Shown here: in pieces, positions 22,858 to 33,984 of the stretch
Layout: every line of letters begins with the position of its first letter
Numbering within the stretch: position 1 is the stretch's first letter
Origin: Eudorina sp. 2006-703-Eu-15
Taxonomy: Eukaryota; Chlorophyta; Chlorophyceae; Chlamydomonadales; Volvocaceae
DNA: 64,000 nt
NCBI GenBank assembly: GCA_003117195.1
Contig: BDSI01000044.1
Location: 627,039 to 691,038, forward strand
Direction: 5' to 3'
Translations under genes and position numbers: made by a program
The notes under the pieces: generated by a model
The model's input: only the letters and a program-made list of their open reading frames with translations
What the model was told of the DNA's origin: nothing
Databases searched by the model: none

Positions 22858-24698
22858 GGTCGTCCGAGCACCAACCAAAAAAGCACGCGACGACTCAATA
22901 GCAATTCACGTCGATGCGCGTAACACCGGCTACAGGCCTTCGTAAGACGCTAAGGTGAAGTCATGGAATGTCATCGCATAAACGTTAGCCTACCATTCCC
23001 ACAAAACGGGGCCACGCGGTACGGCATACGGCGAGGCGTGACGGTTTAAAAAATGAAGCACCCTGCACCGAAGTCAACGTTCTATTGCTGAAACGTTTGC
23101 GACTGTGACGAAAATGTTGGCAAACATCATGTAAAGATGAAAACAGCGGAAGGCGGATGAGTGCGGCACAGGAAATAAAATGTGTGTCATATGCCTGTTT
23201 GTTCTGAATTAATTAGAAACTGGAATCACCATTCTCGTCTCCTTGGTGGGCTTATAATAGTGCGGTCATCGCCGGTGTTCTAGCCGTCGTCGGCCATGGC
23301 CGCCGGAGTACTCGTGCTCAATGGCACGACTCGAATTTCGCACTCTTTTATACTGTTCAATTCCAATAATCCGAAGGATGTCCTTTCTGCTGCGAGGGAT
23401 GTCCTTTCTGCTGTGGAGAGTCCTCCGGCCCTGCCCTTGGCCCTGCATCCAGCTCCTACCGTCCTACGGTCTACTGGTTTGGCCACGGGTTCGGCGCTGC
23501 TTGCATGCGTCGGTTACGTAGCTTAACATGTCTACCTTGCCGTACTAGTGTCCCATACCGATTAGGATTCACGGTTACAAGGGGGACCAACAACCAAGTT
23601 GACCGCTCGCCGTACAGGCGTAGACGGACTGTTCATCCTACCCCAGGGGCATGCCCTGCACGAAGCAAGGAGCCATGCCAAAGAAAAGAAGCCAAGGAAC
23701 CACCGGACCCAAGCCTGCAAAAGTACGAGCTGCCTAAGGGCAGGAGCAAACTGCGGCCAACAACCAGCCTAAAGACACATAGGGCTGCCAACTGAGCACC
23801 CAGAACCAGGGCCAACCGCCCGGCCCGGAAGACAAAACGCACCGATGCAGCCAAGCCCGCACCAGAGTACGGGATACCGATTAGTCGCATGCCGTGCAGT
23901 TGGGATGTCGAATGATCATTTTTGACCCGCGCGGCACCTACGAATCAGGGGACCCAGTGCAGCAATATGCCCGTGAGTACTCCCACTTATGCAGCACACG
24001 GCCCAGTCAGCGTCGTTTAGCCCAGTAAGTGCTAAAGCGACGCCTCCACGCGGCCCCAAACGGCCCCGACGTATGAGCTCCTGAACAAGAAGCCGAGAAC
24101 GCGCGGCTTCGTTTCTGCAGCGTCTGCGACGCGCAGGGTCGAGCTCATGAGCAGCGGCGCCTCATGGCAGGGTGTCTGGGGTTGTCGTAAGTGGTGCGAG
24201 TGCGCGGGTCTTCAGTCCGTCGGTTTCTCAAACGCTTGCACCCACCGCCTGGCATGACCTTACGCAAGGCGAGGGATTAAGGCAAGCCTCGAAGGCCTGA
24301 AACAACCAGCCCCCGTGTCAAGGTGTGCCGCCAGCTGTACCGCATATGTTGACCTGTAAGCGGCAAAAGGAACGCGACTGGAACGTGAGGCAACCACGCC
24401 ACTAGGGGTTTGGTGACGCACGATGACTCTGCTGAAGGTGCGCACAGATGCGCAAGGCCACTGCCCCAAGGGTGCCCGCGTGCACCTTCCGAATTCGACA
24501 CCGGAGTCATGTGGCCTGAGACAACAGTGAGTTAGCGGCTTGGCCAAAGAGGCAGTATCTGGCAGTATCTTACAGCTGTAGTGCCGTACAAGATTGACCG
24601 TTGTCGTCGTTTTCCGCAGTGACGGGGCCGTAGGCCAGGGTAACTCCACATATCTTGCCCACTTGCAAATTGTTCTTACAGTCTTTTATCTGCTCATA
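22858..24698. promoter_or_regulatory. Divergent intergenic region of purEK (-) and fibrillin (+)
   Basis: About 1.8 kb between the two divergent starts, so both promoters must lie here. The sequence is less GC-rich than the genes and holds only short open frames without codon bias or splice support. I recognise no TATA box or known operator. With 1.8 kb available the two promoters need not be shared. Confidence 0.5.
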
Positions 24699-26601
24699 AT
24701 GGCGCAAACAATTATAACACGACCCTCTTGCCTGTCGAGGGTTTCTGGTCGCCCGAAATGTCGCGCACGACGTTACGTAGCAATTAAGGCATCCGCTCGC
24801 TATCAAGATACAGAATGTCATCTCGCTGAAACTAAGAAGGAGTTGAATTTGTTATTGGAGGGCCTTGGATTTCCCAACACAGTCCTGCCCGGAGCTGCCA
24901 GGGTGAGCCGAAAGCCATAGAGGACGCGAAGTGAGAACACGTCAGTTACGTTGCTATCGTCAATTGTGCGCAGGTCAAGTCAGAAATAGACAAAGTGTTG
25001 CACCGCTTGGAGGCGCTCACACCTGCACCAGAGCCGCTCATGTGGCAGCAGCAGCCCGGCGGCGTTCTGGGTATCAGTCCATTATTACTTGGAGAGTGGG
25101 AGCTTGTGTATGCCTCCGACGGCATCCTCGTCACCCGAACCGCGCCCGCGGAGCTCCTCCGCACCGCCAGCCGGCTGCCCGGTGTGGGGCTCAGCGACAT
25201 CACCCAGGTGTCCATGGGTGCGGGAGGGGGGACCCGGGCTCGGAGCCGCTCTGGGGGAAACAGGGAGGCGCACATGCAATGTCGGGTGGGGGAGACAAGG
25301 TTGCCGGTCGGGGTGGTACCCGCGGAATGGCAATGCCGCCCGAAGCGGTAAAGCTGCGGCTGGGATTGCGCCCTTCGTTGCCTCGGCTGTTGCCGCTGTT
25401 GCGGCTCAAGGTGCAGGACCACCGCGGGGTGGCTGCATGCGGCCCCTCAGAAGGTCCCTGCGCCGCGCAGTCGGTTACCGGGTCCTTGCTGGTGGCCACA
25501 GCAACTGCGACAAGGTTCCAGCCGCCCAAGCGGATTTCGGAACGGTCCAGCGTCATGTCCGCTAAGATGCCGCCCTGCCCTGCCCTGCCCTGCCGTCCGC
25601 TGCAGGTCCTGACCGTGAACGAGTCCGGGGCGCTCCTGGCCAGCAACTCGGCGGTGTTCGGCTTCGGGCTGCTGGGCTCGTGGCGGTTAGGCATCGAGGG
25701 CGTGTGGCGGGACTCGGGCGACGGGAAGACGGCCCGGGTGAGCCGCCCACCACCGGGTGGGCTTCAGGATGCGGCATACACACACACGCACACGCACACG
25801 CACACGCGCAGTCACCTCAGCCTCCTTCCAGCCTCCTCCCCGACAGGGATTAACAGTGAGGGGGGGGCCAGCGCGATCCCAAGGCCACGTAGCCCCAGGA
25901 CGGCGCCCCGATGGAAGGCCAGTGCAACTAACGAAGGCATGCATGTCGCCTTCATCACCGTTCACGCGCACCAGAAGCACCTCCTCGCGCACTCCTCCCA
26001 CTCCTGCCATAGTTCCCACTCCTCCCACTCCCGCCATACCACCCCGCCATCCGGTCCCCCCAGGTCCTGTTTGACCAGGTCAGCATCAAGCCCGTGTCGG
26101 CGCTGGGCCTCCCCGCACCCGGCTGGGCGCCACCGGTGAGCCTTCGGTTGGTGGTTGGTGGTTGGTGGTCGGAGGCGCGGGCCTTACGCGCCTGGGGCCC
26201 TGCGCACCGACAACCACTAGATCGTTCCCGCCGGGCCGCCATAGGGTATCGGTGGAACGCCCGGACCCACCTGTGCCCGGGGGGGGCCCCGCCATCCCCG
26301 TCCGTCCCAGACGTCGCTGTGTACCCCGTGTCTCACCACACTCTGTCGGGTTCCCCCTCCCGCCGACGCCCATCAATGTCCTATACCCCCCTTGCCTACC
26401 TCCGTACCTCGTGCACCTAGCCCTTGCCCTCTCCGTGCTTTCCCGTGGGTGCAGCTGCGGCTGGCCACGGGCGGCCTGACGGGTCCCGGGGAGGGGCGGG
26501 CGGGGGCGAGCTGGACCACCACCTTCGTGGACCGGGACATGCGGGTGGGGCGGGGGAGAGAGGGCGAGGCCTTCCTCTTCCGCCGCAAGCCGCCGGTCTG
26601 A
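24699..26601 (+). CDS. Plastid lipid-associated protein, PAP/fibrillin family
   Basis: Fibrillins bind plastoglobules and thylakoid lipids. Five exons, all with phase-0 introns, give 262 residues, the usual family size: 24699-24902, 24974-25207, 25606-25737, 26064-26135, 26455-26601. Exon 1 is an Arg/Ser/Ala-rich transit peptide (MAQTIITRPSCLSRVSGR) leading into a helix. The core starts with LLGEWELVYASDGILVTR (the W-x-L-x-Y-T-x-like hallmark) and ends with FVDRDMRVGRGREGEAFLF, corresponding to the family's C-terminal 'Y-x-D-x-x-L-R-I-x-R-G-x-x-G-x-x-F' motif. The donor after exon 2 (gtgtcc) is weak; the others are good. It is divergent from purEK and convergent with PRP38. The fibrillin subgroup is not assignable by eye. 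Confidence 0.9.
25777..25810. repeat. (CA)n microsatellite in fibrillin intron
   Basis: About 17 units, partly caca/cgca, in the fibrillin intron 25738-26063. Confidence 0.85.
26372..26388 (-). repeat. Short remnant of intron-dispersed element
   Basis: The reverse complement reads tataggacattgatggg, matching the first bases of the element. It lies in the fibrillin intron 26136-26454. Weak because it is short. Confidence 0.35.
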
Positions 26602-28961
26602 CGCACTGGAGGGCCGCAGCGCAGCAGCAGCGGTGCCGCGCAGCAGCAGCAGCGGCGGGCTCTGGGGGGCATGCCTGGCGGCGGCTGCCTGGCGCAGGAC
26701 CAGGACCAGGGCGTTGGCAGCGGGCGCCAGTCGGTGGGCACATGGGGGTGCCAGGTGGCGGAGGTCTCCCGCGGTCTGGCAGCGGTGGTTGTGGCCGTAG
26801 GGGTCATCTCTCGTCTGGCGAGCATCATACGCCCGAGGTGGAGCCCGCCGTGTGTGGGGACGTCGTGGATCCACCTCCTGCATGGCGGCCAGCGGGTGGT
26901 GCCCAGAGATGGGTCTTGAAGCACTTCAGCTAGGGTACTGCAACAAGGGGCCTGAAGACATATGACACGCAACTGGGAAGGGGAAACGCACCTAATTGTG
27001 CTCACGTGCACTCTCGGGGAGGGGAGCGGGGATGCCGGGTGACAAAGGGAGATAGATGCCGGGTGACAGGAAATAAAGGGCTCTCCTTGCATCATGCGTC
27101 ACGATGTGTTTGTTCTGCCTGATGGACATGGCAAGGGGGACAGGCGGGGCGCCAAAGGGGCGGGGGGACGGCAGGACGCAGGACGGCAGCGCGGGGTCGA
27201 CCTCACCTCGCGGAGGCGGTCAATCAACCGACGGAGGGGCCCCGGTGCAACTGATTCGCGATGGGACAGGTGGGGAACCCCGGGCACACCGTATTTCTGT
27301 ACGACTGACCCGCGGGTCGGTCTGAGCTGCGAAATCCTGTGGGCCATACCGTAGACGTGCTCTGCAGTGCCGTTAATAAATACCACCGGGTTCGGCTGTC
27401 GCACCTGGGATCGCCGGTGCGCGCCTGTGTCCGGGTGTTTCGCGGGGAATCCCCCGTGTTGTTGTGTGACCGTGTTTCTCTGTGTCAAAGGAGGCACACT
27501 AATTAATAAACTCCGCCCGGCCGCTATGGGTGATTTGGTGTGCTCACTGTTGGCATCAATTTGTTGTACTTTCGTTTGCCACTGGGACGTGTCCAGTCGG
27601 CCTCTTTGGGACGCAGCCTGTTTGGGACCGCCAGACGATCCGAACGGCACCGGGTGTGCCGTACCCTACGAGGGCACATGACTGCAGGCGCCCGGGGCGC
27701 GGCGTTCCCTGGGTATCTCATAGGGGTGTCTCTTTTGGTGGCTGGACTCGCGTTGCTGCGTTCCGCACTGCCCGTCATGCGGGATTCCGCCAGGCAGGCT
27801 GGGCATGGTTCGTGCAAAAAGCGTTTCCAGGCCCATCCAGCGTCGGGGAAAGGACGGCGGCAAAGATGCCGGCCTTGCGGGTCATCTGTCGATGCAGACG
27901 ATAGCGGCGGTGTCAGGGCCCGATGACGGCGCGCGCCACATGGAATCCTGCCACTGGCCATCCCATGCTGGTCGTACTGCGCCGGACAAAGGCATTCCAC
28001 GGATGGGGTTTTTGGGGATCTGCCTGCTGGGCTGGTATATCACGCTGAAGTGCTGAGCTGCTACCGAGCACCGCGCGTCTGTCTGGGTGTGAAGCTGCTC
28101 CTCCCTAAGCGGAGGCGTCCACCAGCTGCTGTCGGTTGACGGCGCCACAGAATTGCCGTGCCGTCATCGGTGTACGACAGCGGGACTTGACTTGAGCGGA
28201 TTGGGTGGGCAAGGCCAAGGAGAGCAGTTCACGGAGCCTCCCACGGCGCTGCTACTGCTACTGCGTTCGGCGGCGCCAACAGGCCGCCCTGTGCGGCGTC
28301 GTTTGACAGCATTGTTGCGTCGCGCAAAGCAAACCCCGCCCGGCCATCAAGTCTGGTTCGACTAGTCCCAGGAGGGCGTCTTCCATCCATCATTCGCCTT
28401 CCCCGGGAGGAAGGGCGGATACGCCGCCTATGCCCAAAACTCCACATCAGCGGCGGCTGGATTGATGCTGCCTCCGCACTGAGCTCCTCGAAACGATGGG
28501 CGCCTACGGAGTGCCTATAGGATGTGCCCAATGGAGGGCGGGCAGCCTATCCACCCGGCAACTCCCTCGGCAGCAGGCGACCCCCCTCACACACACACAC
28601 ACACACATGCGCCGCCCATTCCAGCCCACCTTCAAAGCAGCGCCGGCCCGGCCCGGCCCGTATACACCGCACCGAGCACCGTCGTAACCGTGCCATCCCC
28701 AAACGGAAAAGCATGCCAAGCAAGTACATTTGGATGCGCACATGCAGGGCTGCTTGGCCACACCGTGTGTCGCATGCCGGGCAGTGGGTCGTGTTGACAG
28801 CAGCCGCAAGCCGTGCGCCCGAGGCCGCGCCAGGGGCGTGTTGGGCTGCAGGCCGCGGCAGCCCAACATGCTGCTTTGCGGAAACCGAGGTGTTCCCTCG
28901 AGGGAAAGCTGCCGGGCTCGCTCTCCGCGGGGGCCTTCGAGGTGCGACTGCAGACACGCTC
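26602..28961. other. Convergent intergenic region, fibrillin and PRP38 3' sides
   Basis: About 2.4 kb between two stop codons. It holds both 3' UTRs, a GACCCGCGGGTC palindrome at 27307, a TGCCGTAC at about 27656 and a short CA run at about 28590-28608. Open frames here lack conserved motifs. I see no gene. Confidence 0.6.
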
Positions 28962-31900
28962 TCACTTGAGCGGCTTGAGGCCGAGCTTCGCGCGCAGCTT
29001 GTTCGCCTAAACAGCAACAGCAGCAGCAGCGGTGAACGGTTTCGAGTGAGTGAGTGAGTGGGTGTCGAGGAGTTGCGAGGGGCACGGAGTCGCGAAGGCC
29101 GAACCAACAAAGGAACAAGGGCTAATGACCCCAGGCAGCAACGAAACAAAACGAAAACCAAACAAGAAGGGTGAAAGCGCGCTCATTACTACTCGACGCC
29201 AAATCGATGTTGGGAGCTGCGCAGGTGGCAGGTGGTGGCCTGCACGACGGCCGCAACCGTGCTCGTCCGTCCACGGGTCCGTCAATCAAACACCGAATGA
29301 CAGAGCAGGTCCAATGCTCGGGTGCCGCCGCATGGCAAGCAGGAGGATCCAGGAGTATCCGAAACAGCGGTCCAACGAGCCCGCTGGTGCTCGGATGCCG
29401 GCACACGCCACTTGCAGCACCGCCTCCGGGGCCTTCCCGGGGCATTCAGCGCCCCCCTCCGCCGCCGCCGCCTCTCACCTCCACAATCTCCGGGTCCTCG
29501 GGATCCGCGGCGCGCGCCTTGCCGCCCTTGTCCTTCGCCTTGTCCCGCGCCCCTCCGCCACCAGCGGCCTCTCTCCGCCGCTCCTCCCGGCCGCCTCGGT
29601 CCCGCTCCCGCTCTCGGTCCTTGTCGCGGTCGCCCCCGCCACGCTCGCGGCTCCGATCGCGCCCGCGGCCGCCGCCGCCGCCGCCGCGATCCCTCCTGTC
29701 ATAGTCGTAGTCGTCCTCCGGCGACGCTGATCGCGACCGCGACCGACTGTCCCGCCGGTCCCGATCCCTCCGGTGCTCTCTGTCCCGCTCCCGTTCTCTC
29801 TCCCGGCTGCGGCTCCGACTGCGCCGGTAGTCCCTGTCCTTGTCCCTGTCCCTGCGGTCCCGGCTGCGGCTGCGGCTCCGTCGGTACTCCCGCTCTCTGT
29901 CGCGGTCCCAGTCCCGGTCCCGATCGCGCTCCCGGTCGCGGTCGCGCCGGTCCCGACTCCGGCTGCGACTGCGGCGGTCCCGGTAGTCCCGATCGCGCTC
30001 CCGCTCTCTGTCCCGCTCCCTGTCCCGCTCCCTGTCTCGCTCGCGGGTCGCGTCCCGGTAGTCGCGTTCCAGCGCCGCATCTCTCCCGCCGCCGCCGCCA
30101 CCGCCGCGACCCTCCCGTTCCCGGTCGCGCTCCCGTTCCCGTTCCCGGTCGCGCTCCCGGTCGTAGTCCCAGTCCCGGCCGCCCGCCTCGCGGTAGTCCC
30201 GGTCCCGGCCGCCCGCGTCCCGGTACGCGTCCAGCCCCCGGTCGCGCTCCCGCTCCCGGTCCCGTTCCCGGGTGTCCGCTCGCTCCCGGAAGACGGCGTC
30301 CGCGTCCCGGCCCCGGTCCACGTCGCGGGCAGGGCTGTTGGCCGGGGGTGGCGTCAGAGCAGAGCAGAGTAGAGCAGAGCAGGGCAGGCTGATGTGGGTT
30401 GGTGGGGATGGCGGTGTGCGTTGCGGAAAGGGAGGCATAATAATGGCTCTCTCCGTAGCGCGGGATTCACGGATGTCGGTCGCGCCCGCGTGCATTTTCA
30501 ACGGCATGTGCACGTGCAAGTGTGTGAGGGCGGGGAGGGGGGTGGCAACGGCTGCGGTGAAGACACGATGAGACCGCCGGTACCTGTTCGGAATCAACCA
30601 ACCAAGCAGCGCTACGACCGCCGCGGAAGCCGCAACACCGTGCCATGCATCCCGGCACCACCACTTCCCCAGGTAAGCCTGCGAGAAAGGCCCCGGGGCT
30701 CTGCTCCACCACCACCGCACAGTGCAGTTGGGACCACCACCACCGGGGCCCAGCCGCCGCCGGCTCGGCCACCGGGCCAGTTGGCCGACAGGAGCCCGCC
30801 ATGCCCCCCCGGGGGGCGACCCACGCACCTGCGCCGCCGCTCGCGTTCCGCCGCCGGCCCCGGGGCCCCTGCCGTCGCCGCGGCCTGACCCAGCTTGGCC
30901 TCAATCTCCGCCGCCTGCTTGGCCGCCTCTCCCGCCTCCAGCTCCAGAATCGCCTCGTCGAACTCCTCATCCAGCACGCTGATCCGGGGGTCTAGCTGGT
31001 TCAGCTTCTCCAGCGTGTCCCTAACGGACGCAGTAGCAGCAAGTGGCAGGGGCCGCAGATAATCAGGCACCCTAGAGCACTTCGGATAGCGTTTTACTGG
31101 GTCCAACACAAGATTCAGAATAAGGACAGGGGGCCAGCTTCGATCCAGGCACGCTTTATAACGGCAAGCTCACCAGGTCAGGATAGCATGATTGAAGCAC
31201 GTCAGCAGTCGACGAGCAGCAGTTGACCACACACGGGCGTGCGGTATGTACTTGCGCTTGACTTCATGCGCCACTCAAACGCAGGAAGAGGATCTGCATC
31301 TTGTCACCGCATGGGGTTCGTCCCCCCGGCCCCCTTTTCGCCCCGCCCCGCACCCCTCCCTCCCACCCGCCCGCCCACCCAGCCCACCTGGCGGGCACCC
31401 GGGGCAGCGCTATGTCGAACATGAAGTCCTTCCGCAGCATATCGTCCACGAGCTCGTCCACGTGGGTCAGCTTGAAGGGCCCCTCCACCGTTTGCAACCG
31501 GACCTGTACGGGACGGGGTGCGACGCCGGTGGCCGCGGCGGAGTGCTGTCGTGGGTGCATGTTCTCCGCGAACGAAGCAGGCAGGGGCAGGGGCAGAGGC
31601 AGTCGCCGCGGAGATGGCCTCTGCCGCAATGCGGTGTCCATGGGCGACCCCTTCGCAGCGCCTTGAGCAGTACCCAGAGCGGGGAAGTGCCGCAGTCTGC
31701 AATGACAGCGAGGCCCGGCAGTCTGCAGGCTGGACGGATGACGGGGGCTGGATCTGTCGGCTACGGTGAATTGGCGCGCACTCCGGGGCGTATAAATCAT
31801 GGAGCTACGCCTAGGCACCACAAGCGCTGCCTATTAAGTTGCGCAGACCGCTGACTGGTTTTGCAAGTGCCTAAGAGAATGCTCCGTAGTGTGGTATCTG

Positions 31901-32628
31901 GTGTGGGAGTTTGAGCCACAACCCATCCGAAGCAGCCATGCTGTGCTGTCGCCACAGCAGAGCCACTCCACAACGGCGGGTGCGACAACTGGACAACAGC
32001 TCTGCCACCAAGTCCGGACTTGCCTTTCGGTAGTCATTGTACAACGGTTCCAAGTACTGGTAGACCTCCAGAGGTTTGCCGACCAGCCGCATGTAGAACG
32101 CACCTGAACAGTGTGGGAGAACAGGCCACGGGTATTGTTGCTGGGGACACAAGCCGCGCTACGATGCACGTACCACAGCCACCGGTGCTGATACTGCTGC
32201 GTCAGCCGCATTTTTATGTGCCGAGACACACGTTCGAAACACACGTCGACCGTACTCACCAAGCAGTCGGACATACTTGAAGTCCTCGTTCTTTATGTAT
32301 TCAATTATGATCTCTTTGTCAGGTTGTATTTGAAGCATTTTCAGCAGCAAGCAGAGAAAGTCAGAGGGCTTTCGCTGGCCGCCCACTGTGCCCCCAACAC
32401 TCTTCAAGGTGACTGCGACATCCAGTAAGGACTCTGCTGTCAATGCGAAACATTTCTCCTTCCAGAAAACTGTCTGGTATATTTTCTGGCGCACAATGTA
32501 CTCGACGAGATTCTGCGGAAGAACCAGTGATCAGAAGCTATGGCTGACAATGAATCACTGCAAGTAAGTCTAACCTGCGGATTTGTTCCGTGCACTGTCT
32601 TGGCGAGGGGGTCCGTGCGGTTGGCCAT
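28962..32628 (-). CDS. Pre-mRNA splicing factor PRP38
   Basis: PRP38 is a tri-snRNP protein needed for spliceosome activation. Seven exons close to 531 residues: 32628-32575, 32512-32260, 32103-32024, 31503-31388, 31020-30829, 30334-29479, 29006-28962. The start MANRTDPLAKTVHGTNPQ and the blocks FLCLLLKMLQIQPDKEII, NEDFKYVRLLGAFYMRL, YQYLEPLYNDYRK, THVDELVDDML and DIALPRVPAR are the canonical PRP38 domain (about residues 1-170). A linker with QLDPRISVLDEEFDE follows, then about 285 residues of RS/RD/RE repeats, and a tiny last exon coding ANKLRAKLGLKPLK, the conserved PRP38-associated tail. Intron 3 begins with GC (AAG|GCAAGT). The length exceeds animal PRP38A because of the RS domain. Confidence 0.95.
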
Positions 32629-33984
32629 CGCGGAAGAGTATCAGTTAACCGGCCCCAAGGTCTAACACCAACGTAATTATCAAGTGCTTCTATATATCAT
32701 TGCAGCCGTGACATGATGTCCATTTGATTAAGTAGAGGGCTCCTCTGGAAAGTTACAAAAGTTGCCATGGAAGCGAACCTGACCGTGCAGCTACATGTAC
32801 TGTAACAGAACACAAACAACTACATTACTCGTTGACTTTGTCAATGCAATGCTCGTCAATTTCCCGCCGTCGATCCGTTGCTGTACGGCGGCAACGTATC
32901 CCGTACGGCAGGCCTCAGCCAGGCTTCGGGATGTACCCTCGCGGGATGACATGAAACTCCGCACACATGTGATTGATAGTGACGGCGCTGAATTTACTTG
33001 CGCAGTCCAGCACAGGCACACCAGCGATGCGGTCTCGTCCAACACAACCCAACCTTTGTACCAACACATCTGATCTCTCGGCATTAAGGTCGTGCCACTG
33101 CCCACATCTCCCGACCATACCAATCCTGGCGGTCATGTCGCAGGTGTTCCCATCCCGCCCAGGCGGCGCCCGTGGCCAAGTCGCATCTTACCCCCACGGT
33201 CAACGATGAAGGCCCAAATGCCGCACGAATGCCCCGACAGATCGGGCGGGACAGGGCTGTCGGCGGAAACACATGAAGGGAAAATCCCATCGAATTGGTG
33301 TGGCTCAGGGATATCGTACCGATGATGAACCCGGGTGCCTCAAGTAAAAAAAAATTGCGCGCCAAGCCCCCGGCACGTGATCGCACGGCAGAATCCCAGT
33401 CTGCATCTCTGCAATGTCCGCATGTCACACGTTCAATGAGTGCAGTGCGGTCCAGTCCGACTTGCTCGCTCACAGACGCAGATCCCAACCCCACCCCGCG
33501 AATCGGCGTCGGCACATATGCTCGAATCCGCCTTTCTCTAACGCTTGCAAAGAATCCTCCTCCATGCATCAACAAGAAGCAACAGGGCAAATAGGTTCAG
33601 CCGCAACCAACTGGAACAATCCATCCGAGCCGACCACGCAACTCATGACGCCAACTATCCGCAACTGTCTGCCATGTGCACTCAACCTCCAACTAGATTC
33701 GCACGCTCAAGACACAACAACTGCCGTTGAATCCCTTCGTTAATGCGCAATCATGGCCCCTCTGCGGGTACACCTTCGAGAACATACTCACTAAAGAGTC
33801 ACATACGGGCTTCGACCCTCAATCAACGCCGCGACCCCGCTGCTTCTTTCCGGGAATGCACCTCAGACCGCCGGAGGAACCTGCTCTGTGAATCACGCCG
33901 CACAGCCACCAAGGCACTGCCTAGTATACCGCACCCGTCGCTGCTCAGTTGGGGCATTGGTGGGACACCGATGCGCCCGCTCAT
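32629..33984. other. Intergenic region between PRP38 start and SET-gene stop
   Basis: About 1.36 kb with the PRP38 promoter and the 3' UTR of the SET-domain gene. No conserved coding segment seen; composition is closer to neutral GC than the genes. Confidence 0.6.

Noticed and set aside
24260..24649. 129-residue minus-strand open frame between purEK and fibrillin
   Set aside because: No ATG-context, motif or splice support; lies in the divergent intergenic region and shows no codon bias.
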